Shown here piece after piece: positions 9,551 through 19,720 of a stretch of DNA of 64,000 bases (position 1 is the first letter of the stretch; the number at the start of each line of letters is the position of its first letter). A program made the translations under genes and the position numbers. The stretch comes from Sulfitobacter undariae (GTDB lineage: Bacteria; Pseudomonadota; Alphaproteobacteria; Rhodobacterales; Rhodobacteraceae). The notes beneath the pieces are model-generated. The model saw only the letters and a program-made list of their open reading frames with translations. It searched no databases and had not been told where the DNA came from. Location: positions 310,001-374,000 of the forward strand of contig NZ_JACIEI010000001.1 in the NCBI RefSeq assembly GCF_014196805.1, written 5' to 3'.

Positions 9551-10318
9551 ATGGCTGAAGCTGCAAAACTACAAGTATCCGACGAAATCGCTATTTCGAT
9601 CCAGAAGATGAACAAGTGGTACGGCACTTTCCACGTGCTGCGCGACATTGATCTGACGGTACATCGTGGTGAGCGTATCGTGATTTGCGGGCCATCCGGT
9701 TCGGGTAAATCCACGCTGATCCGTTGTATTAACGCGCTGGAAGAGCATCAAAAAGGCTCGATTGAAGTGGATGGCACGTTGTTGTCCTCAGACCTTAAAA
9801 ACATCGACAAAATTCGCTCAGAAGTGGGGATGTGCTTCCAGCACTTCAACCTTTTTCCGCATCTGACGATTCTAGAGAACTGTACTTTGGCGCCGATTTG
9901 GGTTCGCAAGACACCCAAGAAAGAAGCCGAAGAAATTGCGATGCATTTCTTGGAGAAGGTGAAAATCCCTGATCAGGCTGATAAATATCCTGGGCAGCTT
10001 TCTGGTGGTCAACAGCAGCGTGTGGCGATTGCCCGTTCGCTCTGTATGCGTCCACGCATTATGCTGTTTGATGAACCGACATCGGCGCTAGACCCCGAGA
10101 TGATCAAAGAGGTTTTGGATACGATGATCGAGCTTGCCGAAGAAGGCATGACGATGCTCTGCGTGACACACGAGATGGGTTTTGCCCGTCAGGTGGCGAA
10201 TCGCGTGATCTTTATGGATCAGGGCCAAATTGTTGAACAGAATGAGCCGGAGGCATTTTTCAACAACCCGCAAAGCCCACGCACGCAGTTGTTCTTGAGC
10301 CAGATTTTGGGACATTAA
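9551..10318 (+). CDS. aapP: General L-amino acid ABC transporter, ATP-binding protein
   Basis: ABC ATPase of 255 residues energising AapQM. Walker [10 protein letters not shown] is at 47-55, the signature [13 protein letters not shown] starts at 150, Walker B IMLFDEP is at 170-176 and the switch His is in CVTHEMGF. A ribosome-binding site AAGGAG lies about 9 bases upstream of the ATG. The gene closes the operon and is followed by a bidirectional hairpin shared with the convergent sixA-like gene. Confidence 0.95.
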   Translation: MAEAAKLQVSDEIAISIQKMNKWYGTFHVLRDIDLTVHRGERIVICGPSGSGKSTLIRCINALEEHQKGSIEVDGTLLSSDLKNIDKIRSEVGMCFQHFNLFPHLTILENCTLAPIWVRKTPKKEAEEIAMHFLEKVKIPDQADKYPGQLSGGQQQRVAIARSLCMRPRIMLFDEPTSALDPEMIKEVLDTMIELAEEGMTMLCVTHEMGFARQVANRVIFMDQGQIVEQNEPEAFFNNPQSPRTQLFLSQILGH

Positions 10319-10342
10319 ACAACACTAAGCTGGACAGTTTTG

Positions 10343-10375
10343 AAGGGCGGGGGGAAATCTCCGCCCTTATTTCGT
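10343..10375. terminator. Hairpin between convergent aapP and sixA-like genes
   Basis: Perfect 8-bp stem AAGGGCGG (10343-10350) with CCGCCCTT (10361-10368), 10-nt loop, followed by ATTTCGTT. It overlaps the 3' end of the convergent gene, so it may serve both strands; the T tract is weak. Confidence 0.6.
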
Positions 10376-10861
10376 TAGGTCACGGGGCACTGTGAAATGC
10401 ACGGCTGTCCCTGTCCCGACTTTGAGATCACGCCACGAGCTGATATCAAAATCAGCGATAAGCGTTGCGCAGGTGGGGAAGCGGTCAAATGCTTCATGAT
10501 CGGGCCTTTGCGTCAGCAGCATGTCGGCCAGCATCGCACATCCCGGATTATGGCCGATCATCAATACACAATCCCACTCCATCCGTCGAAGCGCGGCAGC
10601 CATCACATCAGGCTCCGCCAGATAGAGATCTCTGGTGGTTGTGGCAGGCACATCCCCCAAGGCCAGACGGGACAGCGTTTCGGTTGTGCGGGCAGAGTCT
10701 GAACAGAGCGCATGATCAGGGCGGATGGCTAGACCGCATAACCATTCCCCGAGCGCTTCAGCGCCGCGTTGTCCGCGATTATTGAGAGTACGGGCGTGGT
10801 CCGAGGCGGTCAGATCGGACCAATCCGATTTGGCGTGGCGCATGAGTATGAGACGTTTCAT
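10367..10861 (-). CDS. SixA-like histidine phosphatase
   Basis: Histidine-phosphatase-superfamily protein of 164 residues. The RHAKSDW motif places the phospho-accepting His at residue 9 with its Arg at 8; the second catalytic His is His104 in MIGHNPG. This short RHxKSDW type is related to SixA, a phosphohistidine phosphatase acting on HPt/PTS proteins; the partner here is unknown. The start overlaps the stop of the ferredoxin-like gene (ATGA), so they are coupled. Confidence 0.85.
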   Translation of the reverse strand: MKRLILMRHAKSDWSDLTASDHARTLNNRGQRGAEALGEWLCGLAIRPDHALCSDSARTTETLSRLALGDVPATTTRDLYLAEPDVMAAALRRMEWDCVLMIGHNPGCAMLADMLLTQRPDHEAFDRFPTCATLIADFDISSWRDLKVGTGTAVHFTVPRDLTK

Positions 10862-11535
10862 GAATTTCCCTTAAAGGCGCGCATGTGGAATGCGGTTTGT
10901 TCCGTTGGACGGTTGAAGGATTGGCTGACGGGGCAAGCCAGGCGTGTCGCGCAGCCATGGGTCATACAGGCGCTCCCTTGCGGGCTGCGGATGTGGGCCT
11001 TGCAGGCGGGGACATCGTAGAAATGCGTGTCGGATAATGCGCCGATGGGGCAGGCGGGGATACAAGGGCGGTCTGTGCACTGGTCGCAAGGGCTGTGCGC
11101 GCTGGGGGCTGGCAGGGTCAGCCGCCCCTCAAAGATCAACGCACCGCGATAAGAGATCATCAAACCCGCACGGTTATGGACAAGCATCCCTGTCGGGCTG
11201 TCAAAAGCTTGGCCGCTGGCTTTGGCCCACGCAATGAAGGGCGCATAAGGCGGGCCGCCAAAGGGATAGGCCACGTCGATGGCCCCTGCTGCCTTGGCAA
11301 TCAGGGGGATGACGCGCAGGGACCATCGGTCCAGTGCATCAGGCGCACCATCGATGTATTCGGGACTGGCGACAAATCTTTGCCAGAAATCAGGCGCGGT
11401 TCCGATAAGGACATGGGTTTGCGCGGGGGCGTCTGGCGGGCTGTGAAGCCCGCCCATTTCCATCAACCCGTAAGGTGCGGCCATTCCCTGAACCTTCAGA
11501 AGAACCGCCTGTGGGGATGGGGGATTTTGTTTCAT
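10858..11535 (-). CDS. Ferredoxin-like 4Fe-4S cluster protein
   Basis: Protein of 225 residues with a C-terminal cysteine cluster [18 protein letters not shown], a ferredoxin-type 4Fe-4S binding pattern, and more cysteines near the C terminus ([16 protein letters not shown]). The N-terminal two-thirds resembles the soluble part of epoxyqueuosine-reductase-like or related oxidoreductases only loosely; I do not recognise a specific function. The ATG at 11535 overlaps the argB stop by four bases and is preferred over an upstream in-frame start inside argB. A link to the arginine pathway is not implied. Confidence 0.75.
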   Translation of the reverse strand: MKQNPPSPQAVLLKVQGMAAPYGLMEMGGLHSPPDAPAQTHVLIGTAPDFWQRFVASPEYIDGAPDALDRWSLRVIPLIAKAAGAIDVAYPFGGPPYAPFIAWAKASGQAFDSPTGMLVHNRAGLMISYRGALIFEGRLTLPAPSAHSPCDQCTDRPCIPACPIGALSDTHFYDVPACKAHIRSPQGSACMTHGCATRLACPVSQSFNRPTEQTAFHMRAFKGNS

Positions 11536-12395
11536 CCGGCGCGGATGATTGAGCCGGCACCGTGTTCCGTGAAGAGTTCCAACAAACAAGCGTTTGGCGC
11601 ACGGCCATCCAGAATAACCGAGGCACGCACACCTGCGTTCAACGCATCCAAGGCCGTTTGCGTTTTAGGGATCATTCCGCCCGCAATCGTGCCATCGGCT
11701 GTCATTTCTTCGATCTGGCTTGGGGTCAGTTCGGTTAACACTTCACCAGCAGCATTTTTAACACCAGACACATCGGTGAGCAGCAAAAGCCTGTCTGCCT
11801 TGAGTGCGCCCGCAATCACACCAGCGGCTGTATCGCCGTTGATGTTAAAGGTCTCGCCATTCATGCCCATGCCAAGTGGGGAAATGACGGGGATTAATTC
11901 CTTTTCGGCCATATCCCACAGCAGGCGTGGGTTGACCTTAACCGGCTTGCCAACCAGTCCCAATGCGGGATCCTCTGGTTCGCAAATGATCAATCCGCTG
12001 TCTTTACCCGAGACGCCAACAGCGCGGCCGCCTTGTGCAGAAATGGCTTGAACGATCTTGGCATTCACAAGGCCCGACAGGACCATCTCAACCACTTCCA
12101 TGGTTGCCGCATCGGTCACACGTTTCCCGTTCAAAAATTCTGATTTGATGTTCAACCGCTTTAGCATGTCATTGATCATCGGACCGCCGCCATGCACGAT
12201 CACAGGGTTCACTCCGACTTGGCGCATCAGAACAACATCACGGGCGAATTCATTCATCGCTTCGTCGCTGCCCATGGCATGGCCACCCAGCTTGATCACA
12301 ACGGTGGCATCATTATAGCGCTGCATATAGGGCAGTGCCTGTGACAGAGTAGCGGCGGTAGCGGCCCAATCGCGGTTCATATCTTGTTTTCTCAT
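11532..12395 (-). CDS. argB: N-acetylglutamate kinase
   Basis: Amino-acid kinase of 287 residues that phosphorylates N-acetylglutamate in arginine biosynthesis. Visible motifs are [10 protein letters not shown] near the N terminus, [11 protein letters not shown] and the C-terminal [18 protein letters not shown] with [15 protein letters not shown] second possible start is Met6. Downstream gene overlap indicates co-transcription; EngB lies 37 bp upstream on the same strand. Confidence 0.95.
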   Translation of the reverse strand: MRKQDMNRDWAATAATLSQALPYMQRYNDATVVIKLGGHAMGSDEAMNEFARDVVLMRQVGVNPVIVHGGGPMINDMLKRLNIKSEFLNGKRVTDAATMEVVEMVLSGLVNAKIVQAISAQGGRAVGVSGKDSGLIICEPEDPALGLVGKPVKVNPRLLWDMAEKELIPVISPLGMGMNGETFNINGDTAAGVIAGALKADRLLLLTDVSGVKNAAGEVLTELTPSQIEEMTADGTIAGGMIPKTQTALDALNAGVRASVILDGRAPNACLLELFTEHGAGSIIRAG

Positions 12396-12432
12396 ATCCG
12401 TGGTCCCAAGGGTTTCAAGGGATCATAGGCGC

Positions 12433-13083
12433 TTATTCTAGCGTGGCAATCACTGTCCGCAACGTTGGAATTCCCCAGCCTTTTTCAGACGAGGTTACAA
12501 TGATCTCAGGATAGGCGGCAGGGTGTTTACTGAGGGCGCCGCGAACTTGATTAAGAATTTCTTCGCGCTCAACTTCTTTGACTTTGTCAGCTTTGGTCAG
12601 CACGGCTTGGAAGGTCACAGCTGCGCTATCCAGTAGGCTCATGATTTCGTCATCAACAGATTTGACGCCGTGGCGCGCATCAATCAATACAAAGGCACGG
12701 CGCAGGGTTTGGCGGCCTTGCAAGAATTGCTTGAGCAGGCGCTGCCATTTTTCGACAACGGGCAAAGGGGCATTCGCATAGCCATAGCCGGGAAGGTCAA
12801 CGAGGTAGAAATCATCACCAGCGGTGAAATAGTTGATTTCTTGTGTACGGCCCGGCGTATTTGAAGCACGCGCTAGTGCCTTCATACCTGTCAGTGCATT
12901 GATAAGTGATGACTTGCCCACGTTTGAGCGCCCGGCAAAACAAACCTCGATTCGCTCTGCGTCAGGCAGGCCAGACATGGCAACCACACCTTTGACAAAT
13001 TCAGTCGGGCCCGCAAACAGTAGGCGGCCTTTTTCTTCTGATTGTGCGTCAGGTTCTTCGGTGAGGGGGAAGGGCAGTTGCAT
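12433..13083 (-). CDS. engB: Ribosome biogenesis GTPase EngB (YihA/YsxC)
   Basis: GTPase of 216 residues needed for large-subunit assembly. G1 GRSNVGKSS is at 51-59, G3 DLPGYGYA and G4 TKAD follow in order, and the conserved NTPGRTQEINYF segment is present. Its start sits against the stop of the MOSC gene (overlap of a single base), fitting the conserved yidC-MOSC-engB-argB order. Confidence 0.95.
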   Translation of the reverse strand: MQLPFPLTEEPDAQSEEKGRLLFAGPTEFVKGVVAMSGLPDAERIEVCFAGRSNVGKSSLINALTGMKALARASNTPGRTQEINYFTAGDDFYLVDLPGYGYANAPLPVVEKWQRLLKQFLQGRQTLRRAFVLIDARHGVKSVDDEIMSLLDSAAVTFQAVLTKADKVKEVEREEILNQVRGALSKHPAAYPEIIVTSSEKGWGIPTLRTVIATLE

Positions 13084-13823
13084 TAGACAAGCTCCAATTG
13101 GTCGCCGCAGGCAACATCGCCTGACTTAATGATCGAAGCGTAAATGCCGAAATCTTGATGGCCAAGGGTGTTTAGCGCTTTGAGCGTGTCTACATCCCTA
13201 AGGCCGGTTTGGGGGTTTGCTGCGGTCGCCATGCAGCGGCGAATGGGCGCTTCAATCTTCAGAAGAGCAGTGCCGAGGCGCATTTCACGACCGACCCAGT
13301 CAAATTCGTCCCATGCTGCAGCACCGTCAAACCAGAAGTTCCCGCGCCACCGTTCAGATTGTAGCGGGGCTTGAGCGATCTCTTCCAGTGCAGTTTGTGA
13401 TGCGACATTACACAGCGACACCGAGGCAAAGGGACTATCGGTAAAGCCACGACCCTCAAGGCGGAAAACATCTGTGGGCTGCGCGCGGCTTGCGTCACAC
13501 AATGGGGTAATCCAGTTTATCAGGCGGGATTTTTCCGTGTCGGGCTGTACCGTCAGGTCGGGCTGATCTGGATGGTGCAGCGTGATGGTTTCGGTGCGTT
13601 CATCCAACGTTGTGGAAATGGCGGCCAAAGCTGGTGTTTTGGCAACTCTGCCAAAGTTTTGGCAGGCCGCCCACTCGGTTCCGTCAGCTTTGGTCGCTTC
13701 ATGGGCGATAGCCCACAGGCGGTCGTAGGGCATTGATTCGCCTTGAGTGAGCGTGACACGCGTTAGCGCCTCACGTCCGTGGCTTTTGATAGGATGACGC
13801 CAAAGCGCCGTTACCTTCATCAC
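13083..13823 (-). CDS. MOSC domain-containing protein
   Basis: Protein of 245-246 residues with an N-terminal MOSC beta-barrel part (LWRHPIKSHGREALTRVTL) and a MOSC domain. Proteins of this family carry sulfur or molybdenum-cofactor sulfur groups, sometimes as part of N-hydroxylated-substrate reduction; the substrate here is unknown. The catalytic-type Cys lies near the middle/C terminus (CMATAANPQTG). The start (Met1 or Met2) overlaps the yidC stop. Placement between yidC and engB is common in Rhodobacteraceae. Confidence 0.82.
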   Translation of the reverse strand: MMKVTALWRHPIKSHGREALTRVTLTQGESMPYDRLWAIAHEATKADGTEWAACQNFGRVAKTPALAAISTTLDERTETITLHHPDQPDLTVQPDTEKSRLINWITPLCDASRAQPTDVFRLEGRGFTDSPFASVSLCNVASQTALEEIAQAPLQSERWRGNFWFDGAAAWDEFDWVGREMRLGTALLKIEAPIRRCMATAANPQTGLRDVDTLKALNTLGHQDFGIYASIIKSGDVACGDQLELV

Positions 13824-15631
13824 TTCTTCGGCTCTTTTTTGGATTTACGCCCCAAACTGCCTTTGATGTTGCCCAAAAGGTCAGGTTTGGCCCCTTGGCT
13901 GCGCATGATCAGATATTGCTGTGTGAAGGTGATCGTGTTGTTCGCGATCCAGTAAACCACAAGGCCGGAGGCAAAGCTGCCGAGCATGAACATGAAGACC
14001 CATGGCATCCATGCAAAGATCATCTGTTGTGTGGGGTCTGTGGGCGCTGGATTGAGTTTTTGCTGCAACCACATCGAAATACCCAACATCAACGGCAGAA
14101 TACCGATAAAGACCAACGCCATCACGCTGCCCGCTTCGGGTGCGCCCCAAGGGAGGAGACCGAAGAAGTTGTAGAGTGAGGTTGGGTCAGGCGCGCTAAG
14201 GTCTTGGAAAGGCCCAAAGAACGGAGCATGACGTAGTTCGATGGTGACAAAGATAACTTTGTAGAGTGAAAAGAAGATCGGAATCTGTAGCAGGATCGGT
14301 AAACAGCCTGCGGCAGGGTTCACTTTTTCCTTTTTGTAGAGGGCCATCATGCCTTCTTGCATTTTCTGACGGTCGTCGCCTGCTTCTTCTTTCAGCTTTT
14401 CCATCTTCGGTTGAAGCGTTTTCATCTTGGCCATGGAAACGTTGGATTTATAGGCAAGCGGGAAAAGGACTGCTTTGATGAGGAAAGTAAGGCAGATGAT
14501 TGCAATGCCCATGTTGCCAATGATGAGATTGAGTTTGTGCAGGAGCCAGAAAATAGGTTTGGTCAAGAAAGAGAACCAACCCCAATCAATCGCGTCGATA
14601 AAGTTATAAACACCGGCTTCTTCGTATTCTTTCAAAACGGCCCATTCTTTCGCGCCTGCAAAGAACTGTGACGTATTCGAAATGCTTTGGCCGGGTGCAA
14701 CTGTTTGAACTGGGCTAACGGCTTCGGTCTGGTAGATATCGCGGCGCTCGTCATATTTGGCGACGGCTTTAAATGCTGTGCCTTGTGACGGGATCAGAAC
14801 GCTCATCCAGAAGTGGTCGGTAAAACCAATCCAGCCATTTTCTGTGACGTTCTTCTCTTCGGTACGTGCCCCAGCGCGTTGATTGTATTCAAACTCCGGC
14901 ATGTCTTTCCAGTTGGTCTCGGAGTATTCGCCATCGGCCATGGCGACGATACCTTCGTGAAGAATGAAGAAGTTTTTCAAATCCGGTGGTATGCCTTGGC
15001 GTGCAAGTACTGCGTAGGGTGCTACCGAAGCAGTCGTTTCGCTGGTGTTTTCAACGGATTGCGTGATGGTGAACATGAAGTTGTCATCAATTGCGATCTC
15101 TTTAGAGAACGCCAGACCGGCACCATTATCCCAGCGCAGGGTGACGGGCTTACCTACTGATAGGACATCGCCTGCTGCCAGTTCCCATACCGTGTTGGGA
15201 CCGGGTACTGCGGTGGGGTCAACGCCTGCCGCTGCGGCCCAGCCGTGCAGGGCGTATTGGGCATTGTCTTCGTTCGCAGGGAAGAGAATTTCAACGATTG
15301 TTGCATCGTCTTCAAGAGTTGTTTTGTAGTCGACCAGCGAGAGTTGATCGATGCGGCCACCCAAGAGCGAAAGAGAGCCGTCTACACGATCCGTTTTGAT
15401 CGCAACGCGTGCGGCATTGTCCAATGCTGTCGGTTCGGTCTCGGTGCTGGCTGTTGCCGCCGCGGCGATATCAGCACTTGGCGCGGCTGCTGTACCACCC
15501 GCAGGCTCGGACAAGGTTACCTCATCTACTGGGGCCGTCGCCTCAGGAGGTGGAAAAAGTACGAACCACACTAGGATCACAACGAAGCTGAGAACTGTTG
15601 CAATGATGAGGTTTTTGTTCTGATCGTCCAT
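13820..15631 (-). CDS. yidC: Membrane protein insertase YidC
   Basis: Inner-membrane insertase of 603 residues, Gram-negative type: first transmembrane segment at about 7-26 (NLIIATVLSFVVILVWFVLF), a large periplasmic P1 domain, then the conserved five-helix core with IDWGWFSFLTKPIFWLL and PILLQIPIFFSLYKV. The ATG at 15631 gives the usual MDDQNKN start; longer versions up to 15811 add an unlikely 60-residue extension. The MOSC gene overlaps its stop. Confidence 0.95.
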   Translation of the reverse strand: MDDQNKNLIIATVLSFVVILVWFVLFPPPEATAPVDEVTLSEPAGGTAAAPSADIAAAATASTETEPTALDNAARVAIKTDRVDGSLSLLGGRIDQLSLVDYKTTLEDDATIVEILFPANEDNAQYALHGWAAAAGVDPTAVPGPNTVWELAAGDVLSVGKPVTLRWDNGAGLAFSKEIAIDDNFMFTITQSVENTSETTASVAPYAVLARQGIPPDLKNFFILHEGIVAMADGEYSETNWKDMPEFEYNQRAGARTEEKNVTENGWIGFTDHFWMSVLIPSQGTAFKAVAKYDERRDIYQTEAVSPVQTVAPGQSISNTSQFFAGAKEWAVLKEYEEAGVYNFIDAIDWGWFSFLTKPIFWLLHKLNLIIGNMGIAIICLTFLIKAVLFPLAYKSNVSMAKMKTLQPKMEKLKEEAGDDRQKMQEGMMALYKKEKVNPAAGCLPILLQIPIFFSLYKVIFVTIELRHAPFFGPFQDLSAPDPTSLYNFFGLLPWGAPEAGSVMALVFIGILPLMLGISMWLQQKLNPAPTDPTQQMIFAWMPWVFMFMLGSFASGLVVYWIANNTITFTQQYLIMRSQGAKPDLLGNIKGSLGRKSKKEPKK

Positions 15632-15752
15632 TGGCACCGCCACCTGATGTCTGAAAAACTGTCTGGTGGGTACACAACGGAGAGGACCAAAGGTCAAGCG
15701 GATTCGGGGCTGGATACGGTGCAGACTGTGGACAGGGGGAGATATTTTATTG

Positions 15753-17315
15753 TTATTTACCCCTCGTCTTGATGATCTGAGGAACATCTTGGAGCTTTGC
15801 GTTATGGGCAATGACCCAATCTATAGTTTGATCAAAGGGCATGGGGCGTGCAATGCTAAAACCCTGTACGTGATCACAGCCAAGCTGGGCAAGTAGCACA
15901 TGTTCACCCACGGTTTCGACACCTTCAGCAAGCGTTTCGACCTGTAAACGCTCGGCCATTGTCAAAATCGCGCTGATCATACGTTGTTGTTCGGGGTCTT
16001 TATCCGCCTTCATGATGAAACAGCGGTCGATTTTGATCCTGCTTACGGAAAATCGGCGTATCGAAGCAATAGATGCGTTTCCTGTACCAAAGTCATCCAG
16101 ATCAATCCGGCATCCCAGCGCCGCTAGAGCGTTGATGTTTTGGGTGATAATGTCATCCGATGAGCTGGCAACGACCGTTTCCAAGACCTCAATTGCGAGC
16201 CTGTCGGGGGTGAGTTCAAAGCGATCAATATCCCATTTTATTCTTTCCACTAAACGCGGGTTTTTCAAATCCAATCCGGTGAAGTTCACGCCAACCTGCG
16301 GTACAAAAATACCAGCGGCATCCCACTGCTTGAGTGCACGTAGGCTGTGGTAGGTCATAATTTCGGCAAGTCTTTCCAGTAGGTTGCAGGCTTCGATCGC
16401 CGGAAGGAAATCTGCTGGAGAAATTACGCCTCGTGTGGGGTGTGTCCAACGCGCCAGCGCTTCAAATCCCGTAACGCGGCCCGTATCCGTACAGGTTTGA
16501 GGTTGAAACCAAGGCGCGATTTCACCACCGTCCAGTGCGACAACCACGTCATCATGAAGCTCGCGGCGGGTTTTTCGTTCCTCGTGCATCTGTTCTGAGT
16601 AGGCACGAATGCAAGATCCTCCGCGCTTTTGGGCGCTGCGTAACGCGATGCTGGCCGCTTCGAGCCATTTGTTGCTTTTTTGCTCTGGCGTGCGGCTATT
16701 TTGGCAGAATCCGATGCACACATCGACATAGATGACTGTGCCCTCAACAGAAATGGGTTCTTCCGCCACGCTTTGCAGACGTGCAGCCAATTGAATGCAT
16801 AGTTCGAGTGTTAGGGCGCGTGTTGGCTTTGTACAAATAGCAAAACGGGCATCGCCAATTTGACCTATAACATCACCATCAGGCATCATAGCCGAGAGAC
16901 GTTCTCCGACCCGTTGGATCACGACATCGCCTGCAGCGGAGCCATATCTGTCTATCAGATCGGAAAAGCTCTCAACTTCCAAAACATATACACTTGAATG
17001 AAGACCCGTTTCCGTTGTGGCGGTGAATACTTTTTCGCAGTGGGTGAGCATGGGCCAACGGGCGAGCAAGCCGTGTCGCGTTGTTGTGCCCTTGTGTAGA
17101 TGCTCTGCCGCAGCCCCTAAGCCACCAGAGAGTAAATACACGACAGGAATAAAGGCCGCGACAACAATAAGTGCCCCTTCGCCGCCAAACCAGAACGCCG
17201 CGAGCGAAAATGCGGGGACAATCGCAAGTGCTGGAGGGCTGGTCAGCAGGATGAACACGCGTCTTCGCAATGCTATTGCGGCTGGGAAATGGCCTTTGTT
17301 GATTTTGTGCAGCAC
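15753..17315 (-). CDS. Membrane-anchored GGDEF(degenerate)-EAL cyclic-di-GMP phosphodiesterase
   Basis: Protein of 520 residues with two N-terminal hydrophobic segments (about 20-70), a GGDEF-like domain and an EAL domain. The GGDEF site is degenerate (GDARF at 154-158), so cyclase activity is unlikely. The EAL domain keeps EAL at 285-287, Asn344, Glu376, DDFGTG at 407-412, Lys428 and Glu464 (AEGVET), so c-di-GMP hydrolysis is expected. It sits upstream of yidC on the same strand, separated by about 120 bp; no functional tie to YidC is evident. A signal-input role for the defective GGDEF domain is inferred. Confidence 0.88.
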   Translation of the reverse strand: MLHKINKGHFPAAIALRRRVFILLTSPPALAIVPAFSLAAFWFGGEGALIVVAAFIPVVYLLSGGLGAAAEHLHKGTTTRHGLLARWPMLTHCEKVFTATTETGLHSSVYVLEVESFSDLIDRYGSAAGDVVIQRVGERLSAMMPDGDVIGQIGDARFAICTKPTRALTLELCIQLAARLQSVAEEPISVEGTVIYVDVCIGFCQNSRTPEQKSNKWLEAASIALRSAQKRGGSCIRAYSEQMHEERKTRRELHDDVVVALDGGEIAPWFQPQTCTDTGRVTGFEALARWTHPTRGVISPADFLPAIEACNLLERLAEIMTYHSLRALKQWDAAGIFVPQVGVNFTGLDLKNPRLVERIKWDIDRFELTPDRLAIEVLETVVASSSDDIITQNINALAALGCRIDLDDFGTGNASIASIRRFSVSRIKIDRCFIMKADKDPEQQRMISAILTMAERLQVETLAEGVETVGEHVLLAQLGCDHVQGFSIARPMPFDQTIDWVIAHNAKLQDVPQIIKTRGK

Positions 17316-17418
17316 AGGCGCTCCTTTTATCCGGAAGCGTTTTGTGCTCCGTCGTTCGCGAACTTAGCGAAAGACCGAAAAATGTAGAGTTAATGCCTGA
17401 GCGATTTTTCAGATGCAG

Positions 17419-18258
17419 TTATTTCAAATTTTCTGGATCACGTAGTAACCCTGCAAAATCAAATAGTTTTGGGTCAAGTAGGTGAGAGGGGCGGGCGTTT
17501 GTCAAAGCACGAAACATGACCTGACGACGGCCGGGGCTGTTGCGCTCCCATCCGTCTAGAATCGCTTTGACTTGCTGGCGTTGCAGCCCGTCCTGTGATC
17601 CGCACAGGTCACAAGGGATGATGGGATAGTTCATTGCAGTAGCGAATTTCTCGCAATCTACTTCCGCAACATGGGCCAGCGGGCGATAGACAAAGAGGTC
17701 ACCTTCTTCGTTCACCAGTTTCGGTGGCATCGTCGCCAGTCGACCGCCGTGAAAGAGGTTCATAAAGAAGGTTTCCAGGATATCATCGCGATGATGGCCC
17801 AGAATCACAGCAGAGCATCCTTCCTCGCGGGCAACACGGTACAGGTTGCCGCGACGCAGCCGTGAACACATCGCGCAAAAAGTGCGACCAGTGGGGGTTT
17901 TATCCATCACGATCGAATAGGTGTCTTGGTATTCGATGCGGTGGGGAACCCCCATCTTTTCAAGAAACTCAGGCAGAACGGTTGCCGGAAAGCCAGGCTG
18001 CCCTTGGTCGAGATTACACGCCAGCAATTCCACAGGTAGGAGGCCGCGCCACTGCAGTTCATGCAAAACAGCTAGCAGAGTATAGCTATCCTTGCCGCCA
18101 GACAGGCAAACCAGCCATTTTGTTCCGGGCTCGATCATGCCGTATTGCTCAATTGCTTCGCGGGTTTGGCGCACAATTCGCTTGCGCAGTTTTTTAAACT
18201 CGGTCGTAGAGGGGGCGCCGTTGAACAGATCGTGGATGTCTTTCGGTTGATCAAGCAT
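17419..18258 (-). CDS. ttcA: tRNA 2-thiocytidine biosynthesis protein TtcA
   Basis: PP-loop ATPase that thiolates cytidine 32 of tRNA. The PP-loop SGGKDS is at 53-58 and the iron-sulfur cysteines are Cys128 and Cys131 (CAMC) with a third in IPCDLCG. Length 279 residues is usual. It lies between an unknown membrane-anchored gene and the EAL gene, with gaps of about 80-100 bp. Confidence 0.95.
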   Translation of the reverse strand: MLDQPKDIHDLFNGAPSTTEFKKLRKRIVRQTREAIEQYGMIEPGTKWLVCLSGGKDSYTLLAVLHELQWRGLLPVELLACNLDQGQPGFPATVLPEFLEKMGVPHRIEYQDTYSIVMDKTPTGRTFCAMCSRLRRGNLYRVAREEGCSAVILGHHRDDILETFFMNLFHGGRLATMPPKLVNEEGDLFVYRPLAHVAEVDCEKFATAMNYPIIPCDLCGSQDGLQRQQVKAILDGWERNSPGRRQVMFRALTNARPSHLLDPKLFDFAGLLRDPENLK

Positions 18259-18338
18259 GACGCGGTCCTTTGTTGCTCGGGGCAGGTTATACTATGAGTT
18301 TTGGAAACTAGAGAGGCAATGCAGAAGGCAGTGATAGG

Positions 18339-19052
18339 TTAGTCTTGTGTCGTGACAACCTGCTCCGCAAGCAATTCCCCAGAACGCACATCCAATCGCG
18401 CAATATGTGTCCCACGGGGGGAGTTATAAATCAGGTCCAAGGTTGTGGGGCTGACTGGCGTCGTGGATAGTACAGACAACACATCCTGAGCGATTTTAAC
18501 GGGCGTGCTCCAGAGCGGGCCCGTCACATAGAGGGTTTGCATGTCACGGGCGGATAGGCGTTCATCGCCATTGGTGTCGGCCTCTACAATGGCCAAGAGA
18601 TGGCCCAACTGTATATCTTCGATGCCGCTTTGGCGCAGTGTCAGTTGGGTGGTATTCTGAATCAGACGCTCCCCTTTGTCGAAAAGCCAGCGGTTGGACT
18701 GCGGCTCACTTTCTACGATGCGGAAGTTCACCAGATTGCCGCCGCTACTCTTATAGCTACCGCGATTCTCATACCGTTGCTCGATGTAAAGGGGGAGGGG
18801 GTAGACGCCCTGTGTGTTCGTCGAAAGGGGCGAGCTGAAATATCTTTTGGTTGTGCGGTCTTCGGGGCGGTCGGTAGTCGGGGTTGTCGCGCTAGGGGTT
18901 ACGGCAAGCGTATTGGTCGTTTGCGTCGGGAAAAATGCACGGCTGAGGCTGCTTACAACCTGCGTGCCGATCAAAGCCAGAGCAAGAAGTGTGACAAGGG
19001 CAATTGCAACCGCGTTAAAGCGCCAAACCCATTTGTAAAAACCAGTATCCAC
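18339..19052 (-). CDS. Uncharacterised protein with one N-terminal membrane anchor
   Basis: Not recognised. The 237-residue product has a single hydrophobic segment at about 12-32 (AVAIALVTLLALALIGTQVV) preceded by basic/aromatic residues, so an N-in anchor with a periplasmic C-terminal body is likely. A Thr/Pro-rich linker follows at about 45-70. Near 160-175 there is an EADTNGDERLSARDM stretch that looks like an EF-hand-like DxNxD loop, which could bind calcium. It is four bases downstream of yidD, itself overlapping rnpA, so it may share the rpmH-rnpA transcript. Confidence 0.7.
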   Translation of the reverse strand: MDTGFYKWVWRFNAVAIALVTLLALALIGTQVVSSLSRAFFPTQTTNTLAVTPSATTPTTDRPEDRTTKRYFSSPLSTNTQGVYPLPLYIEQRYENRGSYKSSGGNLVNFRIVESEPQSNRWLFDKGERLIQNTTQLTLRQSGIEDIQLGHLLAIVEADTNGDERLSARDMQTLYVTGPLWSTPVKIAQDVLSVLSTTPVSPTTLDLIYNSPRGTHIARLDVRSGELLAEQVVTTQD

Positions 19053-19055
19053 CCA

Positions 19056-19283
19056 TCAATCCTTTTCTGGAACGGGATCGTAACCATCGCTGCCAAAGGG
19101 ATGGCAGCGCCCAATGCGCCTTGCGGCAAGAATGCAGCCTTTGACTGCGCCATGTTTTTCCAGCGCTTCCAGCGCATAGGCAGAGCAGGTGGGCTGGAAG
19201 CGGCAATTGAAACCTACCCATGGGCTAAAGACTAGGCGATAGCCGTAAACCGGTAGGGCAAGGATGCGGGCGAGGGGGGTCAC
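19056..19283 (-). CDS. yidD: Membrane protein insertion efficiency factor YidD
   Basis: Small protein of 75 residues with the YidD signature: [35 protein letters not shown] with paired cysteines and [18 protein letters not shown] near the C terminus. It assists YidC-dependent insertion. Its start overlaps the rnpA stop by four bases, the usual arrangement. Confidence 0.95.
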   Translation of the reverse strand: MTPLARILALPVYGYRLVFSPWVGFNCRFQPTCSAYALEALEKHGAVKGCILAARRIGRCHPFGSDGYDPVPEKD

Positions 19284-19699
19284 TTGCGCGGACCGTGCAG
19301 GATGTTCAGCGCTTTTTCCAAATCTGCAAGAAGCTGTGCAAAGGGCAGCGATGCTGTGGCGTCGCGCCTGCCAATCAGCACGTAGTCGTAACCTTGTGCG
19401 CCCAGCTGCGGCAAGACGGCACGTGCAATTTCACGCAAGCGCCGTTTGGCGCGGTTGCGCGCTACCGCGTTGCCGACCTTTTTAGAGCAGGTATAGCCAA
19501 TGCGTATACCAATTGCTTCACCTTTAGGGCGATGCAATGTTTGCAACACAAACCCCGCCATAGCCACACGTTTACCCCGCGCAGCACGCTGAAATTCGCG
19601 GCGTTGGGTAAGTATGGTAAGACGAGGGCATGACAAAACCGCCGGAGCCATATCCCCGTTGGCGGTTGTGCCAATCAGGTCAGTCTCCGGCGGTGTCAT
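19280..19699 (-). CDS. rnpA: Ribonuclease P protein component
   Basis: Protein subunit of RNase P, 139 residues. The RNR-like motif is seen in [25 protein letters not shown] later start (Met17, [11 protein letters not shown]) is possible because the first residues are poorly conserved. Follows rpmH directly, the classic rpmH-rnpA pair. Confidence 0.95.
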   Translation of the reverse strand: MTPPETDLIGTTANGDMAPAVLSCPRLTILTQRREFQRAARGKRVAMAGFVLQTLHRPKGEAIGIRIGYTCSKKVGNAVARNRAKRRLREIARAVLPQLGAQGYDYVLIGRRDATASLPFAQLLADLEKALNILHGPRK

Positions 19700-19720
19700 A
19701 AGGTAGACCTAAAACGCGTA

